21,787 nt of DNA. Source: Actinomycetes bacterium (lineage in GTDB: Bacteria > Actinomycetota > Acidimicrobiia > Acidimicrobiales > RAAP-2). A program made the translations under genes and the position numbers. The notes under the pieces were generated by a model. The model worked only from the letters and a program-made list of their open reading frames with translations, was not told where the DNA came from and did no database searches. The stretch spans positions 1 through 21,787 of the forward strand of contig JAJYZN010000022.1 of assembly GCA_021799915.1 (NCBI GenBank), read 5' to 3'. Within the stretch, counting starts at the first letter, position 1. Every line of letters starts with the position of its first letter. Shown piece after piece: positions 1-7,490 of the stretch.

Positions 1-163
1 CGTCGCCGGGCCACTGGCGCCGTTGCCCGGTGAGGGCCCGTGCTCTTCCACACGTCCGGCCTCGTGAGCGCCGCGTCCCGAAGACGCCCTGGTGCGCCCG
101 ACCAGAGACTCCCCCGTGAGCGCCGGGTTGCTACGGTGCGCCGACAGGAGAGGAGGTAGCCCC

Positions 164-370
164 GTGACGTCGACCACCGTGCGCACCGACCGAGCCCGCC
201 AGGACGCCTACGCCAAGGCCACCGGTGCCCTGCGTTACAGCGCCGACCTTCCGCCGGAGGGAGTCCTCCACGCGGTCGTCGTCCGTAGCCCCGTCCCCCA
301 TGCCCAGATCGTCGGCGTGGACGGCGCCGCAGCGGCGGCGTGTGACGGGGTGGTGGCGGTGGTGACGGCC
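164..370 (+). pseudogene. N-terminal fragment of xanthine dehydrogenase/aldehyde oxidase molybdopterin subunit
   Basis: The first ~69 codons read like the N-terminal a/b-hammerhead region of XdhA/CoxL-type large subunits: a KATGALRYSADL stretch, then HAVVVRSPVPHAQI and GVVAVVTA. In family members these are followed by several hundred residues that bind the molybdenum cofactor. The start is well supported: GTG at 164 with AGGAGG at 151-156, 7 nt upstream. After about position 370 the family match stops. The frame stays open to 586, but from ~415 on it is only the antisense of an ABC transporter gene. A full subunit is roughly 700-800 aa, so more than 90% is missing and this piece cannot be an active hydroxylase. 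No recognisable gene precedes it in 1-163. It is either a remnant left by a deletion/inversion or one side of an assembly join. Confidence 0.6.
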
Positions 371-972
371 GTCCTCAACCTCGACACGGCGGTGGCGTTC
401 CTGACCCCGGTGTTGGTGGTGGCGGCCCGGCGCAGGACCGAACGGACGTCGGCTGGGGCCTCCGCCCGCAGGCTCGGGTCGAGCGAGGAGTACGGCTCGT
501 CCAAGAGCACCAGCTCCGGCCGGACGGCCAGGGCCCGAGCCAGGGCCACGCGCTGCTGCTGGCCCCCCGAGAGCTCGTGGGGGTAGCGATGGCCCATGCC
601 GCGCATCCCCACCAGCTCCAAAAGGTCGCCGATCGCGCCCGATCGCCTCTCCGCCCGGGGGACGCCAAATGCCACGTTGCGCCCCACGGTGAGGTGCGGG
701 AACAGCGCGCCCTCTTGGGGGACGTAGCCGATCTTGCGGTGCTCGGGAGCGGTGCGGTGGCGGGGTCCGTCGAGGAGCGTGCCCCCGAGCGACACGCTCC
801 CGCGGTCGGCCCGGTCAAAGCCGGCCACGATGCGCAGCAGCGTCGTCTTGCCGCTGCCCGAGGGCCCGAGCATCGCCGTGAGCGAGCCGGCCGGCACCTC
901 CAGGTCCACACCTCGCAGGACGCTCTGGGTGCCGAAGGACTTCCACACGTCGGAGATCACCAGGCCGTTCAT
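235..972 (-). CDS. ABC transporter ATP-binding protein with disrupted C-terminus
   Basis: This is a nucleotide-binding subunit of an import-type ABC transporter (FbpC/CysA-like group; substrate unknown) that would sit on the cytoplasmic face of a permease pair. Numbering from the ATG: Walker A GPSGSGKTT near residue 36, Q-loop YVPQEGALFPHL near 83, signature LSGGQQQRVALARAL near 134, Walker B LVLLDEP near 154 and D-loop SSLD. The match ends at about residue 186 (position ~415), right after VLRRAATT. The next residues should contain the switch histidine (THD-type H-loop) and are replaced by unrelated Arg/Thr/Ala-rich sequence to the stop. Without the H-loop the protein should not hydrolyse ATP normally. 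The start was set at 972 because AGAGGTG lies 8 nt upstream; GTG 978 is too close to it. No permease gene is present. Confidence 0.7.
   Translation of the reverse strand: MNGLVISDVWKSFGTQSVLRGVDLEVPAGSLTAMLGPSGSGKTTLLRIVAGFDRADRGSVSLGGTLLDGPRHRTAPEHRKIGYVPQEGALFPHLTVGRNVAFGVPRAERRSGAIGDLLELVGMRGMGHRYPHELSGGQQQRVALARALAVRPELVLLDEPYSSLDPSLRAEAPADVRSVLRRAATTNTGVRNATAVSRLRTAVTTATTPSHAAAAAPSTPTIWAWGTGLRTTTAWRTPSGGRSAL
366..424. other. Mosaic junction between two unrelated gene fragments
   Basis: Between the end of the xdh-like match (~370) and the end of the ABC ATPase match (~415) lie about 50 bp that belong to neither gene. Read on the + strand they encode VLNLDTAVAFLTPVLVVAARR, in frame with the xdh piece. 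This resembles a membrane segment of ArsB/SLC13-type permeases, which is a recollection of family sequences and not a search result. Both sides carry GTGGTGGCGG-type repeats (near 349-366 and 411-423), so the joins sit in short shared sequence. Confidence 0.45.
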
Positions 973-980
973 GCGCACAT

Positions 981-987
981 CACCTCT
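981..987 (-). promoter_or_regulatory. Ribosome binding site of the ABC ATPase gene
   Basis: AGAGGTG on the minus strand lies 8 nt before ATG 972 but only 2 nt before GTG 978. It therefore favours the ATG as the start. Confidence 0.5.
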
Positions 988-1011
988 GCGCCGACGCCGC
1001 GGTCTGCGCTC

Positions 1012-1030
1012 CGCGGCCGAGCAGGCCGCG
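1012..1030 (-). terminator. GC hairpin downstream of the pilin-like operon
   Basis: CGCGGCC and GGCCGCG form a perfect 7-bp stem with a 5-nt loop in the 137-bp gap between the glycine-rich gene and the ABC ATPase gene. There is no U-run, so termination is only a suggestion. The rest of 979-1116 shows nothing recognisable. Confidence 0.3.
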
Positions 1031-1116
1031 CACTCGTGCGCATCGCGCCGGGTGGCGGCAGGGCCGCGGCTCGTCGCAGCGAGGCTACCCGGCCGAGCTG
1101 CCCACCCGAGCCCCGG

Positions 1117-4100
1117 TCACGAGGTCGACCATGTCGTGAGCTTGGCATTCGACGTGATCACGGGGATGGACTTCTCGGCGACGTTGGTGACGGTACCGGG
1201 CTTGAGGGTCGAGTACACGACGCCGCCCGAGCACTGGGAGGGCGATGTGGTGCCGCCGGCAGTTGTGGTGCATGTGTTGGTCGCGAGCGTGGGCGTCCCC
1301 AACGTGACCCCGCCCGGCGCCGCGGTGGCAACCCACGACGAACCCCCGCTCCCGCCGCACTTTGTCTTTGTCGTCCCGCCAGAACCGGCGGCCCACCCGC
1401 CGCCGCCCCCGCCTGCGGCCGACCCGCTGAGCGAGCCGTTGGAGCCGTTTGCCGCGACCGGCGTTCCGGTGAGCTTGCCCTTTGTGCCCCCGGCGAGGCC
1501 GCCCGAGTCGGGGCTCCCTTTCGCGTAGTCCCCGAGTGTCACGTGTGTCCTTGTCGCAGGGCCGCTGAACACGCTCCCGGCGCTCCCGCCGACGTCACCG
1601 GCCACCGTGCAGCTTGTCGCCGACGCCCCGCCACCACCACCGCCTGCGGCCACCACCAGCACGCACGGCGCGCTGGTGGTCGAGGTGCACAGGGGGGTCG
1701 CCGCCGCCGAGCATGTCGTGGCACCCGCTGCCTTCTCGAGGCAGATGGCACTGGCGCCGCCGCCGCCGCCGCCCAGCCCCTGTGTCTTGCCTGTGGGCTT
1801 GGAGAAGCCGCCGTCGGCGAACCCCTTGCCGCCCGAGCCGTAGAAGCCCGAGCACCCCGTCAGCACCGCGATCGGCTCTGTGCTCGACCCGGTGACCGTC
1901 ACCGAGACCAGTGCGCCTGGCCCTCCGACACCCCCCGATGTCCCCGAGGCACCGCCACCGCCGCCCACCTGGACGTGCCAGGAGGTCGTACCGCCCGTGC
2001 TCTCCAGTGTCGCCGCCGTGGCCGTGACGCTGCACGACCCGGCATGGCGCTGGGTGACCGTGATCTTCAATGTGGCTTGGATCGATCCCGTGCCTCCTGG
2101 CGCGGCTGCGCTCGCGCCGGCGCATACTGTGTAGAGCCCGTCGATCTCCGACGTGTTGACTGTGCATGAGTTGACGGCGCCACGGCCACCGAGGCTCCCT
2201 GCGTCCACTGTCACCTTGCCGGCTGTGGCGTGCAGCGCGACTGCACTTGTCGTGTCGACCCAGGAGGAGCCGCCCCCGCCGCCGCCGCTACCCCCGCCAT
2301 TCAGCCCGCAGGACGACGCACCGCCACCGCCGCCGCCGGCGAACCCTCCACCGCCCCCGGGTCCCCCCGACTCCGAACCCAGTGTGACTCCCAGAGCACC
2401 ATAGGTATCTGTGTTGTGCGTCGCACCCTGGCCGCCTGCCCCGCCGGGGCTTCCTCCACCAGAGCTCCCGCCATTGCCGGCGTTGCCGCCGCCGCCGCCG
2501 CCGGCCGACCCGCTCGCACCTCCGCCACCGTACGCGCCGTCGCGGGCGTTGCCCCCGGTGCTGCCGTCGAAACCCTTGCCGGCGTGCGAACCGGCGCTCG
2601 CCGTGAAGCTACTGCCCGCTGAAATCGCGCTGGCTCCGCCCGTCCCCGACCCTGCTGTCCCAGAGCATGCCGGCATACCCCCGCCACCGCCACCGCCCGC
2701 CACCACCAGCAGCGTTGTCGCCGAGCAGCTCGAGCTTGTCCCGGTGCAGACGGCAGTGGCCCCTCCGCCACCGCCGGCCGCGGACATTGTCCCGTTGTAT
2801 GTGCACGAGCCCAAGTCAAGGAAGCCGCACCCGACCGGGGTCGTCACTTTGTAGTGCCCTTTCTCTCCGCTCCCCCCCGAGGCATACCCGGCGCCTCCCG
2901 AGCCCGGAAGGATGGTCGATCCTGTCCTCTTGACGCCACCCCCGCCGCAGCCCACCTCGTAGGTAAAGGTCTGCCCGGCCGTGACGGCAAGTGTCTTTAC
3001 CACGACGCCCGAACCGTCCCCACCGCTGCCGCCCGCGGGTGTCGCGCCACCGGCCGCGCCGCCGCCGCCACCGGCGCCGCCGTCAACGGTCAGCTTCAGC
3101 TTGCCGGACTTGGGCACGGTGAAGTGCTCGACGCTCCCGCACGTCTCGGTCAGCGCGAGCGTGTCTCCCGAGGTCGCCGTGTAGTGCGCGAACACCTGGC
3201 CGGTCCCGAACGGCGCCGTGTAGGCCTGATAGACGAGACCGGGAAACGAGGCGTCGACGTACGACGACCCGCCGCCGCCACCGCCGCCACCGCCGCAGGC
3301 GACCCCGGTCCCTCCGCTGCCGCCGCCCCAGTAGCCGCCGCCGCCGCCGCCGCTGTCCCCGCCGGTTGTCTGGGTGACCCCCGCGCCCCCGTTGTGCCCT
3401 GTGCCGCGATTGCCTGTCTGAGAGGAGAAGAGACCGAAGATGATCGAGTACCCAGTCCCCTTGGCACCCGGTCCGGTCTGGGTCCCGCCGCCGGCTGGAC
3501 CGGTTGTGTCACCCGACGTGAAACCGAAGAATGTGTAGGTGGTCCCCTTCCCCCCCGACCCGCCTGTCATGCTGCCGCCGGCGCCGCCGGCGCCGCCGCC
3601 GCTCCCCGAGCACACGGTCTCCCCGCCGCCGCCGCCTCCTCCCGCGACGGCGAGGACGCACGGAGCGTTCGGGGTCGCGCCTGTGCACACCGGAGTGGTC
3701 GGCCCGCACGCCGTGGCGTGTGTCGGGCCCGTGGTGCTCTCCAGGCACAGCGCCGACGCTCCGCCGCCACCGCCGCCGTCATAGCCCCCCGATCCACCCT
3801 TGCCGTAGCCTGTGCCCCCCTGGTTGTGGCCCGGCCCGCCTCCTGTGACCGGGCTCACTCCGGCCTTGCCCGGGTCACCGGCGAAGATGTCCTCGTCGGC
3901 CGGTGTCGAGGACAGGCCCGTGATGGTGATGGAGAGAGCCGCTCCCGGCCCCGGCGCGCCGCCCGGCGAGATGATGTCGGATGTCCCGGTCCCTCCGGTC
4001 CCCCCCGACCCGCCGTACATCGTGGCACTGAACGTCACCTTGGGATGTGTCACGGCGGGAGGCGGGAGGGGCACCGATGTCCACGACGAGGTCGCGGCGA

Positions 4101-4746
4101 CGCTCACGGCCGAGGTTTCTGACGGCGGGTAGACGGCGATCGACACGGCCTTGGACGCGCAGGTGTAGCGGCCGCTCAGGCCCGCCCGCCCGGTCACGTA
4201 GACGTACACGGTGCCCCCGGCCGATGCAGTGGCTTTCGCAGAGTTCACCAGGTACTGGTAGCCCGAGGTGATCCCTGTGGTGGGGCTCGTCACCTCGGTC
4301 CACCCCGGTGTTGTGGCTTTCGATGTCGCGCATGGGGTGGTCGGGGGTTTGGCAAGGAACGCGGGGTTGTGCGGGTCGGCCGGAGTCGTGCATGTCGCGA
4401 ATTCTGTCTTGCTGCAGTACAGGGACGGGTATGTCGGGTTGGCCCGTACGTGGGCCTCGTAGTCGGCTACGCCTGCGTCTGCCGCCGCCTGGGCCGACTT
4501 TGTGACGTTCCCCGAATGCGTGAGGGGCGCCTGGTTGACCGCCTGGAGCACGAGGATGGTCGGGATCGCCACGATGGCCACGGTCACGGCGATGACGATC
4601 CCCATGAACGCCTGGCCTGCCTCGCGGATCGGGTGCGTGTGCAACTCAGCCTCCCTGGGTCGGCGCCGGTGGCGCATCTCTTCGGTGCTGCGGACGCTAC
4701 GGGTGCTCCGCCTGGTGCTCCGCCTGGTGCTGCGTCGGGTGCTCAT
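1117..4746 (-). CDS. PilX/GspK-like minor pilin with three giant glycine-rich repeats
   Basis: This is a 1209-aa predicted surface protein. Residues 1-43 are an Arg-rich cytoplasmic leader with four STRR repeats. Residues 44-70 (G-QAFMGIVIAVTVAIVAIPTI) form one hydrophobic helix in prepilin style, with no Glu at +5, as in PilX/GspK tip pilins. Residues 71-230 resemble a pilin head. Three glycine-rich repeats follow at about 236-519, 540-848 and 922-1151. Each holds GGGGGGAS-type blocks and a hydrophobic VL-VAGGGGGGG strand, and each ends in GGSSYVD or GGSSWV. This layout resembles the bacterial Gly_rich domain and the glycine-rich domain of ALK receptors, where polyglycine-II helices pack in a lattice. 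The C-terminal ~60 residues are non-repetitive. The start overlaps the upstream stop (ATGA), so translation is probably coupled; ATG 4677 is an alternative. The adhesin role is inference. Gene family confidence is moderate; that it is coding is near certain. Confidence 0.85.
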   Translation of the reverse strand: MSTRRSTRRSTRRSTRSVRSTEEMRHRRRPREAELHTHPIREAGQAFMGIVIAVTVAIVAIPTILVLQAVNQAPLTHSGNVTKSAQAAADAGVADYEAHVRANPTYPSLYCSKTEFATCTTPADPHNPAFLAKPPTTPCATSKATTPGWTEVTSPTTGITSGYQYLVNSAKATASAGGTVYVYVTGRAGLSGRYTCASKAVSIAVYPPSETSAVSVAATSSWTSVPLPPPAVTHPKVTFSATMYGGSGGTGGTGTSDIISPGGAPGPGAALSITITGLSSTPADEDIFAGDPGKAGVSPVTGGGPGHNQGGTGYGKGGSGGYDGGGGGGASALCLESTTGPTHATACGPTTPVCTGATPNAPCVLAVAGGGGGGGETVCSGSGGGAGGAGGSMTGGSGGKGTTYTFFGFTSGDTTGPAGGGTQTGPGAKGTGYSIIFGLFSSQTGNRGTGHNGGAGVTQTTGGDSGGGGGGYWGGGSGGTGVACGGGGGGGGGSSYVDASFPGLVYQAYTAPFGTGQVFAHYTATSGDTLALTETCGSVEHFTVPKSGKLKLTVDGGAGGGGGAAGGATPAGGSGGDGSGVVVKTLAVTAGQTFTYEVGCGGGGVKRTGSTILPGSGGAGYASGGSGEKGHYKVTTPVGCGFLDLGSCTYNGTMSAAGGGGGATAVCTGTSSSCSATTLLVVAGGGGGGGMPACSGTAGSGTGGASAISAGSSFTASAGSHAGKGFDGSTGGNARDGAYGGGGASGSAGGGGGGNAGNGGSSGGGSPGGAGGQGATHNTDTYGALGVTLGSESGGPGGGGGFAGGGGGGASSCGLNGGGSGGGGGGSSWVDTTSAVALHATAGKVTVDAGSLGGRGAVNSCTVNTSEIDGLYTVCAGASAAAPGGTGSIQATLKITVTQRHAGSCSVTATAATLESTGGTTSWHVQVGGGGGASGTSGGVGGPGALVSVTVTGSSTEPIAVLTGCSGFYGSGGKGFADGGFSKPTGKTQGLGGGGGGASAICLEKAAGATTCSAAATPLCTSTTSAPCVLVVAAGGGGGGASATSCTVAGDVGGSAGSVFSGPATRTHVTLGDYAKGSPDSGGLAGGTKGKLTGTPVAANGSNGSLSGSAAGGGGGGWAAGSGGTTKTKCGGSGGSSWVATAAPGGVTLGTPTLATNTCTTTAGGTTSPSQCSGGVVYSTLKPGTVTNVAEKSIPVITSNAKLTTWSTS
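1294..4041 (-). repeat. Three diverged glycine-rich repeats inside the tip-pilin gene
   Basis: The repeats span roughly 3190-4041, 2203-3129 and 1294-1983. Repeats 1 and 3 are closest. Both contain an xGGGGGGASAxCLE block, then two spaced cysteines, then APCVL-VA-GGGGGG, a further cysteine, and a cysteine just before the closing GG-SS-(Y/W)V. Repeat 2 has the same order with different cysteine spacing and an extra N-terminal beta-like lead (EHFTVPKSGKLKLTVDGG). Confidence 0.7.
4702..4743 (-). repeat. 12-bp tandem repeat in the pilin leader
   Basis: The plus-strand unit GGTGCTCCGCCT occurs exactly at 4702-4713 and 4714-4725, then degenerate at 4726-4737, with a partial fourth copy to 4743. 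It encodes the STRR repeats at the N-terminus of the 1209-aa protein. Copy-number change would alter leader length in steps of four residues without shifting the frame. Confidence 0.75.
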
Positions 4747-7490
4747 GCCTGCGTCGTCGCCTGCTCGTAGCTGCCCACGATCTCGCTCCCGGTCAGCCCC
4801 ACCGGCAGGATGGCCACGTCGGCGATCAATCCATGGGCAAAGTCACTGCCATAGCGCGGGTTGTACCCGATTGATATCGGCTTTGTCGACGCGCCGACGG
4901 CGCCGCCGGCGAACGGCGTTGTCGTCTTGCCGCAGTCCGGCTTCTCACCGACGCTCGTGGACGCCATGAGCTGGCCGTCCACGTACACCTGGACCGTGCT
5001 GCCGTTGTACGTCCCCACGTAGTCGTACCACGTTGTCTTCTTGAGCCCTGTGGGGAACGCGGGATCCACTGTGCTGCTCCACATCGCACAGCCGTCGCTC
5101 GATCCGTTGCCCACGATAAAGAACCCGCTCTTACCCCCTGTGTTCACCTCGAGCTCGAACCCTTTCAGTGTTGTGGTCGCATCCGTGTGGTCGTTGGCCA
5201 CGACCCGCGGATTGCTCCCGCTGAGCGTGGAGAACTTCACCCAGGCCTGGACCGAGAGCTGGGACGGCTTGAAGTGTGTGGCGCCGAACGGTGTCGACGG
5301 AAGTGTGAGATGCGTGCCCGTGAACTTCATCGAGTGCCCCTGGTGGGAGTTGCACGCTGTGGGGCCTGTCGCTGTGTACGTTGTGCTGGTGTTCTTGGAC
5401 GCGGTGGCGATCGCAGGGTACGTGTATGTGCCTCCAGAGAGCGGCTTGATCCGAGCTCCGACGTCGGCGACTGTCTTGGATGCCGCGTCTGTGCTGAGCG
5501 GGTAGAGGGCGGCGTCCTTGGCTGTCGGCGAGGCCTCTGTCTCCCCTGTCGCCGCTGGCGGTGTCGACGATGCCCGGGGCACGGTCCCGAATTCCGCGAG
5601 CATCGGCGAGAGCAGGCACCCCTGGTGGGATGTCGAATTCCCGGTGCTCTCGTAGATCCCCTCGATCTGTGTGGCCGAGAGTGCTGTGGTGTAGAGGCCC
5701 ACGTCGGCCACGTAGCCGCTCAGCGCGTCCCCTGTGTAGCAAGGGTCCCAGCCCACGGCGACAGGTGTGCCGCCGGCATGGCAGGACGATGCCGTCCACC
5801 GTCCGCCGCGCCAGGGCATGGTCGCCACCAGCGAGCCGTCGATGTAGGCGTTCACCGTTGTCCCGGTGTAGGTCCCGACGTAGAAGTACCAGGTGTCCTT
5901 CTTGAGGGACATCTTCCAGTCCGCGCTCCCGTACGTGGTGCCGTTGCCGACGGCGAAGAACCCCCCCCCGCTTGTCCCTGTCACCTCGAGCTCGAAGCCG
6001 TTGTGTGTTGCGTCGGTGTGACCAGAGGCGACGATCCGCGGCCGGTATGTGAGACCGATTGTCACCGAGGACTGGAACCAGGCGGCCACCGTGAGCGTGC
6101 TCGTCCCCGTGGTCCATCCGTCGAGCGGGGTGGTCACGTGGCTCTTCTTGGTCTTTGTGAACTCCAGGCCCTTCGCGTACGGCGTCGTCGCACTCGGTCC
6201 ACGCCCAGTTGTCGCGGTGGCGCCTGTCCCCGACGTGTTCCATCCGGTGGCTGTGTGGGCAGTGGCTGTGTGGGCATGATTGCTCGTATCGCGCACGGTG
6301 TGCGCAGGCGTTGTGCTTGTGCTCATCGGGTAAAAGGCGTCGGGCTTCAAAGCCAGCATGGCCGCGGTCAGCGGATCGGGGCTGAACCCGGAGTTGATCT
6401 GGTTGACGAGGCGCACCTGGGTGTTCAGCGCCGACTCGGAGGCGCCGACCTCGGCCGCCTGGACGGCGATCTCTTGGATCTTGAGGAGGTCTCCGCCCGC
6501 CGTCTTCTCCGCTGCCGTGGGTGTCGTGGTATGCGTCTGGGGGGACAGGTCCAAGGTCACCCCGTCGGTCTTCTGGAGCGTCGCGTCGTTGAGCGGTGTG
6601 TTGGTGCCGGCCGCCCCGCTCGCCGCGTACTGGCCCGGCGACGTGTCAGGCGCAAAGTAGCCGAAGATCCGAGGGGTCGCCGCCGAAGTGCACGTGGCCC
6701 CGACTGCATCCGCGCACGCCATCGCCACCTTGCCCGACCCGTTTGTCAGGGCACCTGTCTTGCCCTGGCAGTACTTGTCGCAGCCGATGTTCTTCAGCCG
6801 GAAGACCACCGTGGCACGGATCGTCCCCGCAGATGTTGTGCAACCTGTCAGCTTGCCGGGCCTGCACGTCGACGCCGACGTCAGTGGGCCACCGTGGCTG
6901 AGCGAGCACCCTGCGAGCGTTCCGGGGTTGCATTTTGTCCCCCAGTCGATCACCGCCAGCGTGCATGCTGTGCCGAATCCGTTGTTCGCACTACCCCCGC
7001 ACGTCGCCGGCTCGATGCCGACCTCGTAGACGGCCGGGGTGCCAGAGGACGTGTTCGGCCGGTACGCGCAGAGCACGACGTCGAAGTCGTGTGCGCTCAC
7101 CACCGCGAGGGAGTCCGCCTGTGTCGCCGGAACTGGCAGCGCTGTGGGAAGCGACGGCGACGCGCTCCCCCAGCAACCGGCTGTTGCGAGCGACTCGCCG
7201 TGGGAGCTGGCTGCGTTGGCCGGCGACACCGCGCCTTTGAGGAGGTCGGTGACGTAGGTGAGGTTCACCGTGTTGGACGCGGAGTCCTTGCCCTCGCGCA
7301 CGGTCGTCGACACCTGGGTGAAGACGGTGGCGACGATCACCGCGATCACGGTGAGCATGAGGGAGAAGATCCCGATGGCCACGATGAGCTCGACCAGCGA
7401 CTGCCCTCGGTCCCCGGCTGCCCTCCATCCCGCGACTCGGCGAGACGAGCGCACCGGGGACCGCCGGCGGGTCCGGCTCGTCTTGCTCAC
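4743..7490 (-). CDS. PilW-like prepilin with two LamG/concanavalin-type domains
   Basis: A 915-aa predicted type IV pilin-like surface protein. Residues 1-29 are an Arg-rich leader ending in GDRG. The helix QSLVELIVAIGIFSLMLTV follows, giving a canonical prepilin peptidase site (G29/Q30) with Glu at +5. Residues 60-370 form a cysteine-rich head. Two related ~240-residue jelly-roll domains follow (about 378-616 and 655-910), with the LamG_3 hallmarks W(F/Y)-YVGTY-G-V--Y-DG-L and GFELEV-GGFF-VGNG. Such domains usually bind glycans or other extracellular ligands, often with calcium. Typical PilW proteins are ~250-350 aa, so most of this one is added domains. GTG 7490 overlaps the upstream stop as GTGA, and ATGA links it to the next gene. 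An ORF extension back to 7763 lies inside the upstream gene and was not used. Threonine is very often encoded by ACA, unlike neighbouring genes. Confidence 0.87.
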   Translation of the reverse strand: MSKTSRTRRRSPVRSSRRVAGWRAAGDRGQSLVELIVAIGIFSLMLTVIAVIVATVFTQVSTTVREGKDSASNTVNLTYVTDLLKGAVSPANAASSHGESLATAGCWGSASPSLPTALPVPATQADSLAVVSAHDFDVVLCAYRPNTSSGTPAVYEVGIEPATCGGSANNGFGTACTLAVIDWGTKCNPGTLAGCSLSHGGPLTSASTCRPGKLTGCTTSAGTIRATVVFRLKNIGCDKYCQGKTGALTNGSGKVAMACADAVGATCTSAATPRIFGYFAPDTSPGQYAASGAAGTNTPLNDATLQKTDGVTLDLSPQTHTTTPTAAEKTAGGDLLKIQEIAVQAAEVGASESALNTQVRLVNQINSGFSPDPLTAAMLALKPDAFYPMSTSTTPAHTVRDTSNHAHTATAHTATGWNTSGTGATATTGRGPSATTPYAKGLEFTKTKKSHVTTPLDGWTTGTSTLTVAAWFQSSVTIGLTYRPRIVASGHTDATHNGFELEVTGTSGGGFFAVGNGTTYGSADWKMSLKKDTWYFYVGTYTGTTVNAYIDGSLVATMPWRGGRWTASSCHAGGTPVAVGWDPCYTGDALSGYVADVGLYTTALSATQIEGIYESTGNSTSHQGCLLSPMLAEFGTVPRASSTPPAATGETEASPTAKDAALYPLSTDAASKTVADVGARIKPLSGGTYTYPAIATASKNTSTTYTATGPTACNSHQGHSMKFTGTHLTLPSTPFGATHFKPSQLSVQAWVKFSTLSGSNPRVVANDHTDATTTLKGFELEVNTGGKSGFFIVGNGSSDGCAMWSSTVDPAFPTGLKKTTWYDYVGTYNGSTVQVYVDGQLMASTSVGEKPDCGKTTTPFAGGAVGASTKPISIGYNPRYGSDFAHGLIADVAILPVGLTGSEIVGSYEQATTQA

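Noticed and set aside
1294..4041. Repeated C/G-rich blocks as a possible CRISPR or noncoding repeat array
   Set aside because: No regular spacers exist. The periodicity is that of glycine codons in an intact 1209-codon frame.
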